In this document: one piece after another, positions 8,120-16,597 of the stretch
Layout of the letters: each line of letters opens with the position of its first letter
How positions within the stretch are numbered: position 1 is the first letter of the stretch
NCBI RefSeq assembly: GCF_021165955.1
Contig: NZ_CP088952.1
Span: forward strand, 4,588,001 to 4,652,000
Length of the DNA: 64,000 nucleotides
Origin: Massilia endophytica
Lineage (GTDB): Bacteria; Pseudomonadota; Gammaproteobacteria; Burkholderiales; Burkholderiaceae_D
Reading direction: 5' to 3'
Notes under the pieces: model-generated
What the model was told of the DNA's origin: nothing
What the model saw: only the letters and a program-made list of their open reading frames with translations
Database searches by the model: none
Translations under genes and position numbers: made by a program

Positions 8120-9696
8120 GGCTGTTCCTGGAACACGTTGGCATATTCCATGCTGAGCTGTTTGCGGTCGATCTTGCCGTTCAGGTTGCGCGGCAGGCTG
8201 CCCTCGATCATGACGATCTTCTGCGGCAGCATGTAGCCAGGCAGGTGGGGCTTGCACGCGGCCAGCAGATCGGATGCCGTCAGGGCCGTGCCGCTGCGGG
8301 CGCTTGCGATCACGACGATCGCCTGGCCCAGCGCCGGATGCGGCACGCCGATGGCGGCCGCCTCCGCAACCTGTTCGCGCGCATAGATCACTTCTTCCAC
8401 CTCGGTCGGGCTCACGCGGTAGCCGGAGGTCTTGATCATTTCGTCCTTGCGGCTGACGAAGTAGAGGAAACCCTCTTCGTCGCGGCGCACGGTATCGCCG
8501 GACCAGACGGCGAGCTCCGGCAGCGGCAGCCCGGCGTGGCGCGCGGGAAGCGGCTTGAAACGTTCGGCTGTGCGCGCGGGATCGTTCCAGTAGCCCATCG
8601 CAACCAGCGCGCCCCGATGCACCAGCTCTCCCGGCTCGCCTGGATCGCATTCGCTGCCGTCGGCGCGCAGCACCATCACCTCGGCATTCGGAATTGCCTT
8701 GCCCATGGAATCGGGACGCCGCTCCAGCTCCTCCGGTGGCAGATAGGTGGAGCGGAATGCCTCGGTCAGGCCATACATCAGGAAGGGCTGCGCTTTGGGG
8801 AGGGCGCGGCGCAAGGCATCCAGCGTCGGGCGCTGCATCGCTCCACCCGAGTTGGTGAAGTAGCGCAGCGTACAGCCGGCCGGCCAGCTCAGGGGAGCCA
8901 ACTGAATCCACAGGGGCGGTACGGCGGCCAAGCCTGTGATGCGCTCGGCGGCAACCGCATTGAGAACGTCGCGCGGCAGCAGATGGTTCAACAGCACGGC
9001 CGTGGCGCCAACGCTGAAGGCAGTGGTCAGCTGGCTCAGTCCATAGTCGAAGCTGAGCGGCAGTACGGCGAGAATCCTGTCCTCTGCCGTGTTCCGAAGA
9101 TAGGAGGCTACGCTGCGGGCGCCTGCCACCATGTTCCGGTGCGAGAGCACAACGCCCTTCGGTTTGCCCGTGCTGCCCGAGGTATAAAGGATGGCGGCCA
9201 TGTCGGCGTCGATGGCGCGCGGCGCGCTGCCTTCCTTCGCCGCACCCAGGGCAGCTTCCCAGGCCACGACTTGCACGCCTTCCAGCGGCGGCAATGCACC
9301 CTCGCCCACTGCAAGCACAGTCCGCAGATCCGGGCATTGCGCCAGCGAGGGCGCGAGCTGCGCCAGCCTCGCAACGGACGTGACGAGAATGCGCACGTTG
9401 CAGTCCGCCAGGATATAGGCCACCTGCTCCGGTTTCAGCAGGGGGTTCACTGGAACGAAGACGCCCGCTGCCGCCGACGCGCCGAACATCGCCGCCACGT
9501 TCTCCACATTCTTTTCCATGTACACGGCAACGCGCTCCTCGCGCCGCAGTCCTGCGGCGAGGAAGGCGGATGCCGCTTCGCGCACCTGCTGCGCCAGCGC
9601 GCCATAGCACAGCCTTGTGCCGCCGTAGACAAGCGCTTCGGCGTCGGGCGCCATGCGGGCACTCTGGAAAATGAGGTCGTGAATCAGTTCGTTCAT
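8116..9696 (-). CDS. Acyl-CoA ligase (AMP-forming), exosortase-A system
   Basis: A 526-residue ANL-superfamily adenylating enzyme. Motifs in order are the P-loop-like LYTSGSTGKPKGVVLSHRN near residues 165-183, YGLTEAF, the hinge SGDTVRRDEEGFLYFVSRKD, and the catalytic-lysine end NGKIDRKQL near 515. It matches the TIGR03098-type ligase always found with the TIGR03099-type decarboxylase in XrtA loci. The likely reaction is activation of a carboxylic acid as an adenylate and loading onto the phosphopantetheine of the divergent acyl carrier protein at 9909. I took the ATG at 9696, where homologous N-termini begin (MNELIHDLIFQ), rather than 9750. First gene of the minus-strand trio. Confidence 0.9.
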   Translation of the reverse strand: MNELIHDLIFQSARMAPDAEALVYGGTRLCYGALAQQVREAASAFLAAGLRREERVAVYMEKNVENVAAMFGASAAAGVFVPVNPLLKPEQVAYILADCNVRILVTSVARLAQLAPSLAQCPDLRTVLAVGEGALPPLEGVQVVAWEAALGAAKEGSAPRAIDADMAAILYTSGSTGKPKGVVLSHRNMVAGARSVASYLRNTAEDRILAVLPLSFDYGLSQLTTAFSVGATAVLLNHLLPRDVLNAVAAERITGLAAVPPLWIQLAPLSWPAGCTLRYFTNSGGAMQRPTLDALRRALPKAQPFLMYGLTEAFRSTYLPPEELERRPDSMGKAIPNAEVMVLRADGSECDPGEPGELVHRGALVAMGYWNDPARTAERFKPLPARHAGLPLPELAVWSGDTVRRDEEGFLYFVSRKDEMIKTSGYRVSPTEVEEVIYAREQVAEAAAIGVPHPALGQAIVVIASARSGTALTASDLLAACKPHLPGYMLPQKIVMIEGSLPRNLNGKIDRKQLSMEYANVFQEQP

Positions 9697-9908
9697 GGGA
9701 AGTCCGGCAAAACGGGCCGCGGGATCGGCTGCTCCAGCCAGGGAAAGCATCGAAAACTCTCGGACAATCCTACCATTCTACAATTGGGCGTCATTTGCGC
9801 CAAGCCAAACTCTTCCGTACGGGAGCCGCCTACACTGGGGAAACGCCGTCAGGGTATACTCCGCCGCGCCACGCCGCGCTGGTTGCGGTCATCACCATGG
9901 AGTAGCAC
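9697..9908. promoter_or_regulatory. Divergent promoter region between ligase and ACP operons
   Basis: This 212-bp non-coding stretch separates the ligase-decarboxylase-amidotransferase operon (minus) from the ACP-hydrolases-glycosyltransferase operon (plus), so it must hold promoters for both. A TATACT at 9855-9860 is a plausible -10 element for the plus operon, without a convincing -35. The ACP start has a GGAG ribosome site 6 bases upstream. I see no perfect sigma-54 element here. Confidence 0.5.
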
Positions 9909-10157
9909 ATGTATTTGCAAGAAGTGAAAAAGATTGTCATCGAGGTACTGGCCCTGGGCGCCGCGGGCGAAGCGCTGGACGCGCACTCCGCGCTCCTGGG
10001 CAGCCTTCCGGAACTGGATTCGATGGCCGTAGTACAGCTGATCGGCGCACTGGAAGACCATTTCGGCTTCAGTGTCGACGACGACGAAATCAGCGCCGCC
10101 AACTTCGCCACCCTGGGCAGCCTGGCGGACTTCGTGAAGTTCAAACTCACAGCATGA
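9909..10157 (+). CDS. Acyl carrier protein, exosortase-A system
   Basis: An 82-residue acyl carrier protein. The 4'-phosphopantetheine attachment serine is Ser38 in ELDSMAVVQLI, followed by the acidic helix-III region FSVDDDEISA. Length and the DSM-type motif fit a discrete type-II carrier protein. It opens the plus-strand operon; its TGA overlaps the hydrolase-2 ATG by 4 bases. The obvious partner for loading is the divergent AMP-forming ligase, making this a dedicated carrier for an acyl or aminoacyl group destined for the polysaccharide. That destination is inferred from context. Confidence 0.92.
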   Translation: MYLQEVKKIVIEVLALGAAGEALDAHSALLGSLPELDSMAVVQLIGALEDHFGFSVDDDEISAANFATLGSLADFVKFKLTA

Positions 10158-10969
10158 TTCCCTCAAGCGCGCCGCCACCCCACCCGTTCTTCATGGGCGG
10201 CGGGGCGGCGGCGCGCTTCTGTCTCTATCACGCACCGGCGGGCGAATGCCGCGGCAGCTGGCTCTATGTCCATCCCTTCGCCGAGGAGATGAACAAGTCG
10301 CGCCGGATGGCTGCATTGCAGGCCCGCCTGCTCGCGGATCACGGTTTCGCCGTCCTGCAGCTGGACCTGTATGGCTGCGGCGACAGCGCGGGTGATTTTG
10401 GCGACGCGCGCTGGAGCATCTGGCAGGAAGACCTTGACCGCGGCGCCCACTGGCTGCGCCGGAATGCCGATTCGGCGCCCGGATTGTGGGGGCTGCGGCT
10501 GGGCGCCCTGCTGGCCGCCACACATCCGAGCTGCAGGCCCGCGGCACTGCTGTTGTGGCAACCCGTCCTGACCGGGGCCCAGCACTTGCAGCAGTTCCTG
10601 CGGCTGAAAGTCGCAGGCCAGGCGCTGGCGGCGCCACTGGACCAGCGCAACTCGGCCGCACTGCGCCGTGAGCTGCTGGAAGGCAGTGCGCTGGAAGTTG
10701 CCGGCTACAGCCTGGCGCCGGAATTGGCGGCCGCAATGGAACAGGCGAACCTTGCCAGCCGCGTCCCACAATGCCGCGTCCACTGGTTCGAATGCAGCGA
10801 GCTCACGCCCGCCTCCTCCCGCGCCATCGAGCAATGGCGCGGTGCAGGCGCAAACATCCATACCCACGCTGTGGAAAGCCAGCCTTTCTGGGCCACGCAG
10901 GAGATCACGGAAAGCCAGGCATTGCTGCGCGCGACCCTCGACGCCTGCCTGAGCCCACACCATGCGTGA
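10154..10969 (+). CDS. Alpha/beta-hydrolase-fold protein, XrtA 'hydrolase 2'
   Basis: A 271-residue alpha/beta-hydrolase-fold protein of the TIGR03101-like group. The oxyanion-side motif HPFAEEMNKSRRM and the LDLYGCGDSAG segment are present. The nucleophile elbow reads W-G-L-R-L-G near residues 112-117, so Arg115 sits where a Ser nucleophile is expected; the classical G-x-S-x-G is absent. I believe this substitution is family-wide, which suggests a non-hydrolytic or differently catalysed role, for example acyl-carrier binding. It overlaps the ACP gene (ATGA) and the next hydrolase gene by 8 bp, so all are tightly coupled. Confidence 0.85.
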   Translation: MIPSSAPPPHPFFMGGGAAARFCLYHAPAGECRGSWLYVHPFAEEMNKSRRMAALQARLLADHGFAVLQLDLYGCGDSAGDFGDARWSIWQEDLDRGAHWLRRNADSAPGLWGLRLGALLAATHPSCRPAALLLWQPVLTGAQHLQQFLRLKVAGQALAAPLDQRNSAALRRELLEGSALEVAGYSLAPELAAAMEQANLASRVPQCRVHWFECSELTPASSRAIEQWRGAGANIHTHAVESQPFWATQEITESQALLRATLDACLSPHHA

Positions 10970-11780
10970 AAATGCCCTCTCCTTCCGCTGCGGAGACGAC
11001 TGGCTGACAGGCATCGTCAGCGCCCCCGCGTCGCCAGCACAGCGCGGCGTTCTCATCGTTGTCGGCGGCCCTCAATACCGAGCGGGCAGCCACCGCCAGT
11101 TCACGCTGCTGGCCCGCGCCTTGGCCAAAGGCGGCATACCGGCCATGCGCTTCGACTATCGCGGCATGGGAGACAGCACGGGCAAGGTGCGCAGCTTCGA
11201 GGCCGTGACCGCTGACCTGCGCGCCGCCATCGACCAGTTCATGGACGTGCAGCCCGGCCTCCAGGAGGTGGTGCTATGGGGCCTGTGCGATGGCGCATCC
11301 GCCTCCCTCTTCCACGCGCAGCACGATGCCCGCGTGCGCGGCCTCGTATTGCTCAACCCATGGGTGCGCACAGGCCAGGGCCTGGCGCGCGTCACGATAA
11401 AGCACTACTACCGTTCGCGCCTGTTCGACCCCGAGCTCTGGAGAAAAATCGTGGGAGGCCAGTTCCGGCCTGCCGCGGCGCTAAAGTCCTTCACCGGCAT
11501 CGCATTCGCGGCGAGCGTCGCGCAGGATCAGGACCTGCCCACCCGCATGCTGCAGTGCTTCGCAGGCTTTCACGGCCCTGTTCTTCTGATACTGAGCGGC
11601 CAGGATCTCACGGCACGCGAGTTTCAGGACATGGTGGACCGCTCCACGGCATGGCAGCGGCAGATCGTTTCGCCGCGCGTGCGCCGCGAACTGCTGGAAG
11701 ACGCCAACCACACATTTTCGAGCGCCGCCTGGCGCAGCCAGGTCGCATCCTGGACCGCGGACTGGGTAAGATCATGGTGA
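10962..11780 (+). CDS. Alpha/beta hydrolase, XrtA 'hydrolase 1'
   Basis: A 272-residue alpha/beta hydrolase of the TIGR03100-like group. It has the VVGGPQYRAGSHRQ oxyanion region, the FDYRGMGDS turn and an elbow LWGLCDGASA in which Cys109 replaces the usual Ser. The C-terminal ANHTFSSAAW supplies a candidate catalytic His, and an Asp lies in LSGQDLTARE. A Cys-His-Asp thioesterase or transferase triad is therefore possible. It overlaps the previous gene by 8 bp and the glycosyltransferase by 7 bp. A role in unloading or transferring the ACP-bound group is inference. Confidence 0.85.
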   Translation: MRENALSFRCGDDWLTGIVSAPASPAQRGVLIVVGGPQYRAGSHRQFTLLARALAKGGIPAMRFDYRGMGDSTGKVRSFEAVTADLRAAIDQFMDVQPGLQEVVLWGLCDGASASLFHAQHDARVRGLVLLNPWVRTGQGLARVTIKHYYRSRLFDPELWRKIVGGQFRPAAALKSFTGIAFAASVAQDQDLPTRMLQCFAGFHGPVLLILSGQDLTAREFQDMVDRSTAWQRQIVSPRVRRELLEDANHTFSSAAWRSQVASWTADWVRSW

Positions 11781-13069
11781 AACGCGTGCTGATGGTGGCC
11801 TTCCATTTCCCGCCGCTGCATGGCAGCAGCGGCATCCAGCGCACGCTCAAGTTTGCGAAGTATCTCCCGCAGCATGGCTGGCAGCCGCTGGTACTGAGCG
11901 CCCATCCGCGCGCCTATCCGCAAACTGGGCCGGACCAGATGGAGGAACTGGATGCCCATATCGTGGTTCGCCGCGCCTTCGCGCTGGATGCGTCGCGCCA
12001 CCTCTCCCTCTTCGGCCGCTATCCCGGCTGGCTCGCCCAGCCGGACCGCTGGGCGAGCTGGGTGGCAGGCGCCATTCCTGCTGGCCTGTCCCTGATCCGG
12101 CATTACAAGCCGCAGCTCATCTGGTCCACCTATCCTATCGCCAGCGCAAACCTGATCGGCTATGCGCTTCATCGTTTGAGCGGGCTCCCATGGATTGCGG
12201 ACTTCCGGGATCCCATGATCGACGAACACTATCCGGCCAATGCCCTGAGCCGCAGGATGCATCGCCGCATGGAGCAGCTCACCATGCAGCGCTGCGCTGC
12301 TGCCGTCTGCACGACTGCCGCTGCGGCGCGCAGCTACCGCCGCAGCTATCCCGGCATGGACCTGCGCCTGATCGAGAACGGCTACGATGAAGCGGACTTC
12401 ATGGGTGTCGAGCCCACTGCACCTGCTTGCGACCGGCCATTCACGATGCTGCACAGTGGCGTCATTTATCCTTCCGAACGCGATCCCGGCCCGCTGCTGC
12501 AGGCCATCGGGAGCCTGCTCAGGGAAGGGATTTTGAGTCCCCTGCGTTTCCGCCTCGTGCTTCGAGCCACCGGGCACGATGCGCACTTGCGAGAGTTGAT
12601 AGCCGGCCATGGAGTGGAGACAGTGGTACAGACAGCTCCCCATATCGGCTACCGCGAGGCGCTGGCGGAAATGCTGTCGGCGGACGGTCTATTGCTGCTG
12701 CAGGCCGCGAACTGCAACGAACAGGTGCCCGCCAAACTCTATGAGTACCTGCGGGCGCGGCGCCCCCTGTTGGCGCTGACGGATCAACACGGCGAAACCG
12801 CCGCCGTGTTGCGGCAGGCAGGCGTCGATACCATTGCCCCGCTGGATTCGGCAGAGGAGATCCGGCAGGCCCTGCCTCGCTTTATCGAACTGGCATCGTC
12901 CGGCAAGGCGCCCATGGCCTCGGATGCAGCCGTCGCAAAGGCATCACGCCTTTCGCGCACGGCGGAGCTGGCGGCGCTGATGGACGAGATCATTGCGGGT
13001 GAACGGGAAGGCGCCGCCGCACGCACCAGGGAACGATCCAGCCCGCACAGACCATTGCCACCTGGGTGA
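11774..13069 (+). CDS. Glycosyltransferase (GT-B fold, GT4-like)
   Basis: A 431-residue cytoplasmic glycosyltransferase. The start MVKRVLMVAFHFPPLHGSSG is the loop of GT4-like enzymes that transfer from a nucleotide sugar, and KLYEYLRARRPLLAL near residue 320 matches their donor-binding half. The ATG at 11774 overlaps the hydrolase stop by 7 bp. Normal homology seems to end at AELAALMDEII; the last 20 or so residues (Arg/Pro-rich) extend into the convergent VanZ gene for 80 bp, probably through loss of an earlier stop. It would add one sugar of the repeat unit; which sugar cannot be told. Confidence 0.85.
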   Translation: MVKRVLMVAFHFPPLHGSSGIQRTLKFAKYLPQHGWQPLVLSAHPRAYPQTGPDQMEELDAHIVVRRAFALDASRHLSLFGRYPGWLAQPDRWASWVAGAIPAGLSLIRHYKPQLIWSTYPIASANLIGYALHRLSGLPWIADFRDPMIDEHYPANALSRRMHRRMEQLTMQRCAAAVCTTAAAARSYRRSYPGMDLRLIENGYDEADFMGVEPTAPACDRPFTMLHSGVIYPSERDPGPLLQAIGSLLREGILSPLRFRLVLRATGHDAHLRELIAGHGVETVVQTAPHIGYREALAEMLSADGLLLLQAANCNEQVPAKLYEYLRARRPLLALTDQHGETAAVLRQAGVDTIAPLDSAEEIRQALPRFIELASSGKAPMASDAAVAKASRLSRTAELAALMDEIIAGEREGAAARTRERSSPHRPLPPG

Positions 13070-14198
13070 TGTCGCCGAAGCGCCCCGGAACGCGCTGCTG
13101 CATCCATTCCAGGGCCAGCATGCTCACGGCGAGCAGCAGGCCGCCTACGAGGGCGCATACGCGCTTGTGCTGGGGCGGCACGGCGAGGCGCAGCAGATAG
13201 GCCAGAGCCATGCCGGGCCAGACGCATTCCACAATGTTCTCGAAGCCGTCCAGCCCCGACATCTGCGCGCGGAACGGCACCCAGTTGAAGGGAACCGCGC
13301 GGCCTGTCCACTGCGCAGGCGAAAGCTCGGAGATCCCCAGCCCCGCCGCAATCAGCACGAAGCTGCAGGCAGCCATGACGCGCGGCGGCAGGCTGCCGTA
13401 GATCATCAGCAGGGGCAGGGCCAGAAGCGACGCCGCCATCAGTTCAGCGGAGAGCGTACGCTCCGGCACCAGAAGTTTGGCGATCCACACGGCGCAGGCG
13501 AGGCAGCAGTAGGCAAGCAGCCGCGATTGGCGGCGGTTCGCGAGCGTGTAAAGCAGAAGTCCCAGCCCGGTCTGATAGCACAGCAGAACGGCCAGCTTCG
13601 GAGGACGCAGCGATTCTGGCGCCATGACGGCACGCCAGACCTGCCCGAGCTCATGGCGCAGGTAAGCGATATCGAGGGTCGGCACCAGCGGACTGGCCTG
13701 GGACAGGAACCACAGCGCCAGCACCGCCATGCCGGTGTTCGGCAGAGGCCCGGGCAGTATCCACTTTGCGCGCAGCCTGGCGAGCCACGCGCCGGGCTGC
13801 GTATCCTGCGAAAGAAGTCCACCGAATCCGGCCCCGACTGCGCTGCCCGTCATATCCGCCGCCACATCGCCCAGCGAAGAGACACGCGCGGGCAGCCATT
13901 GCTGAACCATCTCCACACCCAGGCTGAAAACTCCCGCGCATGCCATGGCGAGCACCACGCCGCGCCACAGGCCCTGGCGCCAGAGCATCGTGACAAATGC
14001 GCCGAATGGCATGTAGACAAGGAGATTCTGGACCAGATCGCCCTTGTCGATATGCGCCGGCCATTCGGGCATTCCCGGCCCGTGCGCCGGCCATGCGCGC
14101 CATTCGAAAGGGTAGAAGCTCCCGTAGGCCAGGAGCAGGCCGTAGATGATGACGAATGCCGGAAGCGGCGAGCGCTTATGCGTCCAGATAGCGGACAT
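12990..14198 (-). CDS. VanZ-like multi-pass membrane protein
   Basis: A 402-residue inner-membrane protein with about ten hydrophobic segments. The N-terminal half has the VanZ family pattern: YGLLLAYGSFYPFEW, DLVQNLLVYMPFG and the EMVQQWLPARVSSLGDVAAD block. The second half repeats a weaker version (FENIVECVWPG, ALEWMQQRVPGRFGDITQ), so this looks like a tandem VanZ arrangement. VanZ-like proteins recur in XrtA polysaccharide loci and are sometimes assigned a helper role near the exosortase; the function is unknown. The ATG at 14198 lies 23 bp inside the 3' end of the epimerase gene. The 3' end overlaps the convergent glycosyltransferase by 80 bp. Confidence 0.8.
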   Translation of the reverse strand: MSAIWTHKRSPLPAFVIIYGLLLAYGSFYPFEWRAWPAHGPGMPEWPAHIDKGDLVQNLLVYMPFGAFVTMLWRQGLWRGVVLAMACAGVFSLGVEMVQQWLPARVSSLGDVAADMTGSAVGAGFGGLLSQDTQPGAWLARLRAKWILPGPLPNTGMAVLALWFLSQASPLVPTLDIAYLRHELGQVWRAVMAPESLRPPKLAVLLCYQTGLGLLLYTLANRRQSRLLAYCCLACAVWIAKLLVPERTLSAELMAASLLALPLLMIYGSLPPRVMAACSFVLIAAGLGISELSPAQWTGRAVPFNWVPFRAQMSGLDGFENIVECVWPGMALAYLLRLAVPPQHKRVCALVGGLLLAVSMLALEWMQQRVPGRFGDITQVAMVCAGWIVPWCVRRRLPVHPQ

Positions 14199-15207
14199 AC
14201 CAGTCCATGGCTTCGATCAGCCCGTCCTGCACACGGTGCGTCGGCTCGTAGCCAAGAATGCGCCGCGCCTTGCCGATATCCGCTTGCGAATGGCGCACGT
14301 CGCCCGCCCGGAAACCGCGGAACTGCGGCTGGTGCTGGCTGAGATGGGGATAGCGCGGCTGGAGCATGTCGCGCATGAGCTGGTAGAGCTGCAGGAGCGT
14401 GGTGCGTTCGCCCAGCGCCACGTTGTACACCTCGTTCAAGGCATCGGGATTGTCCGACATCGCCGCCATCAGATTGGCCTGGACGACATTGGCGATGTAG
14501 CAGAAGTCGCGGCTGGATTCACCGTCACCGTTGATGAACACCGCCTCATTGGCAATGAGGGCGGACAGCCATTGCGGAATGACCGCCGCATAGGCCCCTG
14601 CGGGATCCTGGCGCGGGCCGAACACGTTGAAATAGCGCAACCCTACAACTGGCAGGCCGTAGCAGCGGCTGAACGTATCCGCATACAGCTCGTTCGCAAG
14701 CTTGCTGACCGCGTATGGCGACAGCGGCCTGCCGATGCGCTCCTCCACCTTGGGCAATGCGGGATGGTCCCCATAGGTGGAACTGGAAGCCGCGTAGACG
14801 AAGCGCGTAACCTCCGCGTCGCGCGCAGCCAGCAGCACGTTCAGGAAACCGGTGACGTTGCTCTCATGGGTGGCGAGCGGATCGTCGATGGAACGGGACA
14901 CCGAACCCAGTGCCGCCTCGTGCAGCACGAACTGCACGTCCTCGCACGCGCGCCTGCAGGCCTCGATGTCGCGGATGTCGTCGTTCTGGAATCGGAAGCG
15001 CGACCAGGCTTCGGGACCGACGTGCCGCCGCACTTCGGACAGGTTGCGCGGATGGCCGGTCGAAAAATTGTCCAGGCCCGTCACCTGCTGTCCCAGCAGG
15101 AGCAGCGCTTCCGTGAGGTGCGAGCCGATGAAACCCGCCGCGCCGGTCACGAGCCAGCGGTAGCGGTGCATGACCAGGTGCGCGCGCACCTCTTCTATCT
15201 GGCGCAT
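14176..15207 (-). CDS. tviC: UDP-N-acetyl-hexosamine C4 epimerase (TviC/WbpP type)
   Basis: A 343-residue short-chain dehydrogenase-fold epimerase. It has the NAD Rossmann motif GAAGFIGS near residue 21, the serine triad region YAASSSTYGDHP, and the SPYAVSKLANE catalytic Tyr-Lys pair. The LHEAALGSVSRSIDDP and FGPRQDPAGAYAAVIP blocks closely resemble TviC/WbpP, which interconvert the C4 epimers of UDP-GlcNAc(A). It follows the dehydrogenase by 1 base, so the pair should yield UDP-GalNAcA for the polysaccharide. An internal ATG at 15171 is an alternative start. Symbol given by family resemblance. Confidence 0.88.
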   Translation of the reverse strand: MRQIEEVRAHLVMHRYRWLVTGAAGFIGSHLTEALLLLGQQVTGLDNFSTGHPRNLSEVRRHVGPEAWSRFRFQNDDIRDIEACRRACEDVQFVLHEAALGSVSRSIDDPLATHESNVTGFLNVLLAARDAEVTRFVYAASSSTYGDHPALPKVEERIGRPLSPYAVSKLANELYADTFSRCYGLPVVGLRYFNVFGPRQDPAGAYAAVIPQWLSALIANEAVFINGDGESSRDFCYIANVVQANLMAAMSDNPDALNEVYNVALGERTTLLQLYQLMRDMLQPRYPHLSQHQPQFRGFRAGDVRHSQADIGKARRILGYEPTHRVQDGLIEAMDWYVRYLDA

Positions 15208-15208
15208 G

Positions 15209-16504
15209 CTAGAGCCGCCACACGCTGAAACCGGCCTCGCGCAGCGCGGACTTGTCGAACTGCGACTTCACGTCGATGAAGCAGCCGCCCGCATTCAACT
15301 TGCTGCACAGGCTTGCCAATGGCAGGTCGAGCAAGGCCTGGTGAGGCACGGTGGCGACCACCGCGTCGCCCTTGGGCAGGCTCTCCCAGCTGTCCAGATG
15401 GATGCCATATTCGTACTGCGCATCGTCCGCATTCGCCACCGGGTCGAACACGTGCACGTCCAGGCCATAGGAAGCCAGCTCGCTGACGACGTCCGCCGCC
15501 TTGGAGTTGCGCAGGTCGGGGCAGTTCTCCTTGAAGGTCAGGCCCAGCACATTCACCTTCGCGCCCTTGATGTGGCAGCCGGCCGCGATCATTTCCTTCA
15601 CCGTCTTCTCGGCTACGAACTTGGCCATGCCGTCGTTGATGCGGCGCCCGGCCAGGATCACGTGAGGGTGGTAGCCGATCATGTCCGCCTTGTGCGTGAG
15701 GTAGTAGGGATCGACCCCGATGCAGTGGCCGCCGACCAGTCCCGGACGGAAGGGCAGGAAATTCCACTTGGTGCCCGCCGCCTGGAGCACTTCGAGCGTA
15801 TCGATGCGCAGCCTGTCGAAGATAATGGCAAGCTCGTTCATCAGCGCGATGTTCAGGTCGCGCTGCGTGTTCTCGATGACCTTGGCCGCCTCCGCCACCT
15901 TGATCGAGGACGCGCGGTAGACGCCGGCCGTCACTACCGATTCGTAAAGCTTCGCGATGGCCTCCAGCGTGGCCGTATCGTCACCGGACACCACCTTGCG
16001 GATCGTGGTGAGCGTATGCGCCTTGTCGCCGGGATTGATACGCTCTGGAGAAAAACCCACGTGGAAGCCCTCCTTCCAGCGCAGGCCCGAATGCTGTTCG
16101 AGCAGAGGGATGCAGATCTCCTCGGTGGCGCCAGGGTAGACGGTGGATTCGTAGACGACGATGGCGCCCCGCTTCAGGTGCTTGCCCACGCTGATGCTCG
16201 CCGACCGGAGCGGCCCGAAGTCCGGGTTGCGCGCCTCGTCCACGGGCGTGGGCACGGCGACGAGAATGAAGTCCGCCTGCGAGAGCACGGCGGGATCGGA
16301 ACTGAGCGTGAGGTGCTCCGCCGCGCGCAGCGCCGATTCGGACACCTCGCCTGTTGGGTCGATGAAGCGCCGGTAATTGTCGATCTTCTGCACCGAAAGG
16401 TCGAAACCGATGGTTGTCCGCTTCTTGCCGAATTCCACAGCCAGGGGCAAACCGACGTATCCCAGGCCTACAACTGCGACGACAGGCACCTTTTCCATGG
16501 CCAT
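15209..16504 (-). CDS. tviB: UDP-N-acetylglucosamine 6-dehydrogenase (TviB/WbpO type)
   Basis: A 431-residue nucleotide-sugar dehydrogenase. GLGYVGLPLA near residues 13-22 is the NAD site, YESTVYPGATEE marks the middle of the first domain, and GGHCIGVDPYY contains catalytic Cys261. Sequence character (VVYESTVYPG, FSPERINPGD) is of the UDP-GlcNAc rather than the UDP-glucose branch, consistent with the TviC-like neighbour. It oxidises C6 in two NAD-dependent steps to a uronic acid. First gene of the tviB-tviC-vanZ operon. A hairpin lies 12-42 bp upstream of its start. Confidence 0.9.
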   Translation of the reverse strand: MAMEKVPVVAVVGLGYVGLPLAVEFGKKRTTIGFDLSVQKIDNYRRFIDPTGEVSESALRAAEHLTLSSDPAVLSQADFILVAVPTPVDEARNPDFGPLRSASISVGKHLKRGAIVVYESTVYPGATEEICIPLLEQHSGLRWKEGFHVGFSPERINPGDKAHTLTTIRKVVSGDDTATLEAIAKLYESVVTAGVYRASSIKVAEAAKVIENTQRDLNIALMNELAIIFDRLRIDTLEVLQAAGTKWNFLPFRPGLVGGHCIGVDPYYLTHKADMIGYHPHVILAGRRINDGMAKFVAEKTVKEMIAAGCHIKGAKVNVLGLTFKENCPDLRNSKAADVVSELASYGLDVHVFDPVANADDAQYEYGIHLDSWESLPKGDAVVATVPHQALLDLPLASLCSKLNAGGCFIDVKSQFDKSALREAGFSVWRL

Positions 16505-16515
16505 TCCCCGAAGTA

Positions 16516-16546
16516 AACGGCCAAAGCCGGAGCGGCTTCGGCCGTT
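16516..16546. terminator. Hairpin between MBL-fold gene and tviB
   Basis: An inverted repeat pairs AACGGCC with GGCCGTT and AAGCC with GGCTT around a GGAGC loop, with one mismatch, giving a stem of about 12 bp. It lies downstream of the minus-strand MBL-fold gene and just upstream of tviB. No T-run follows on either strand, so it may be a weak terminator or an mRNA structure rather than a textbook rho-independent site. Confidence 0.4.
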
Positions 16547-16597
16547 ATGCCATCATAAGAAGGCAATTGCGAGGCGGCTCTGATCTATAGCAAGAGC

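Noticed and set aside
9784..9798. Possible sigma-54 promoter in the ligase-ACP gap (TGGG...TTGC)
   Set aside because: The GG and GC elements are one base too close together for a sigma-54 -24/-12 site.
15170..16516. Long plus-strand frame over tviB
   Set aside because: Antisense to a clear nucleotide-sugar dehydrogenase; the protein is compositionally biased and unrecognisable.
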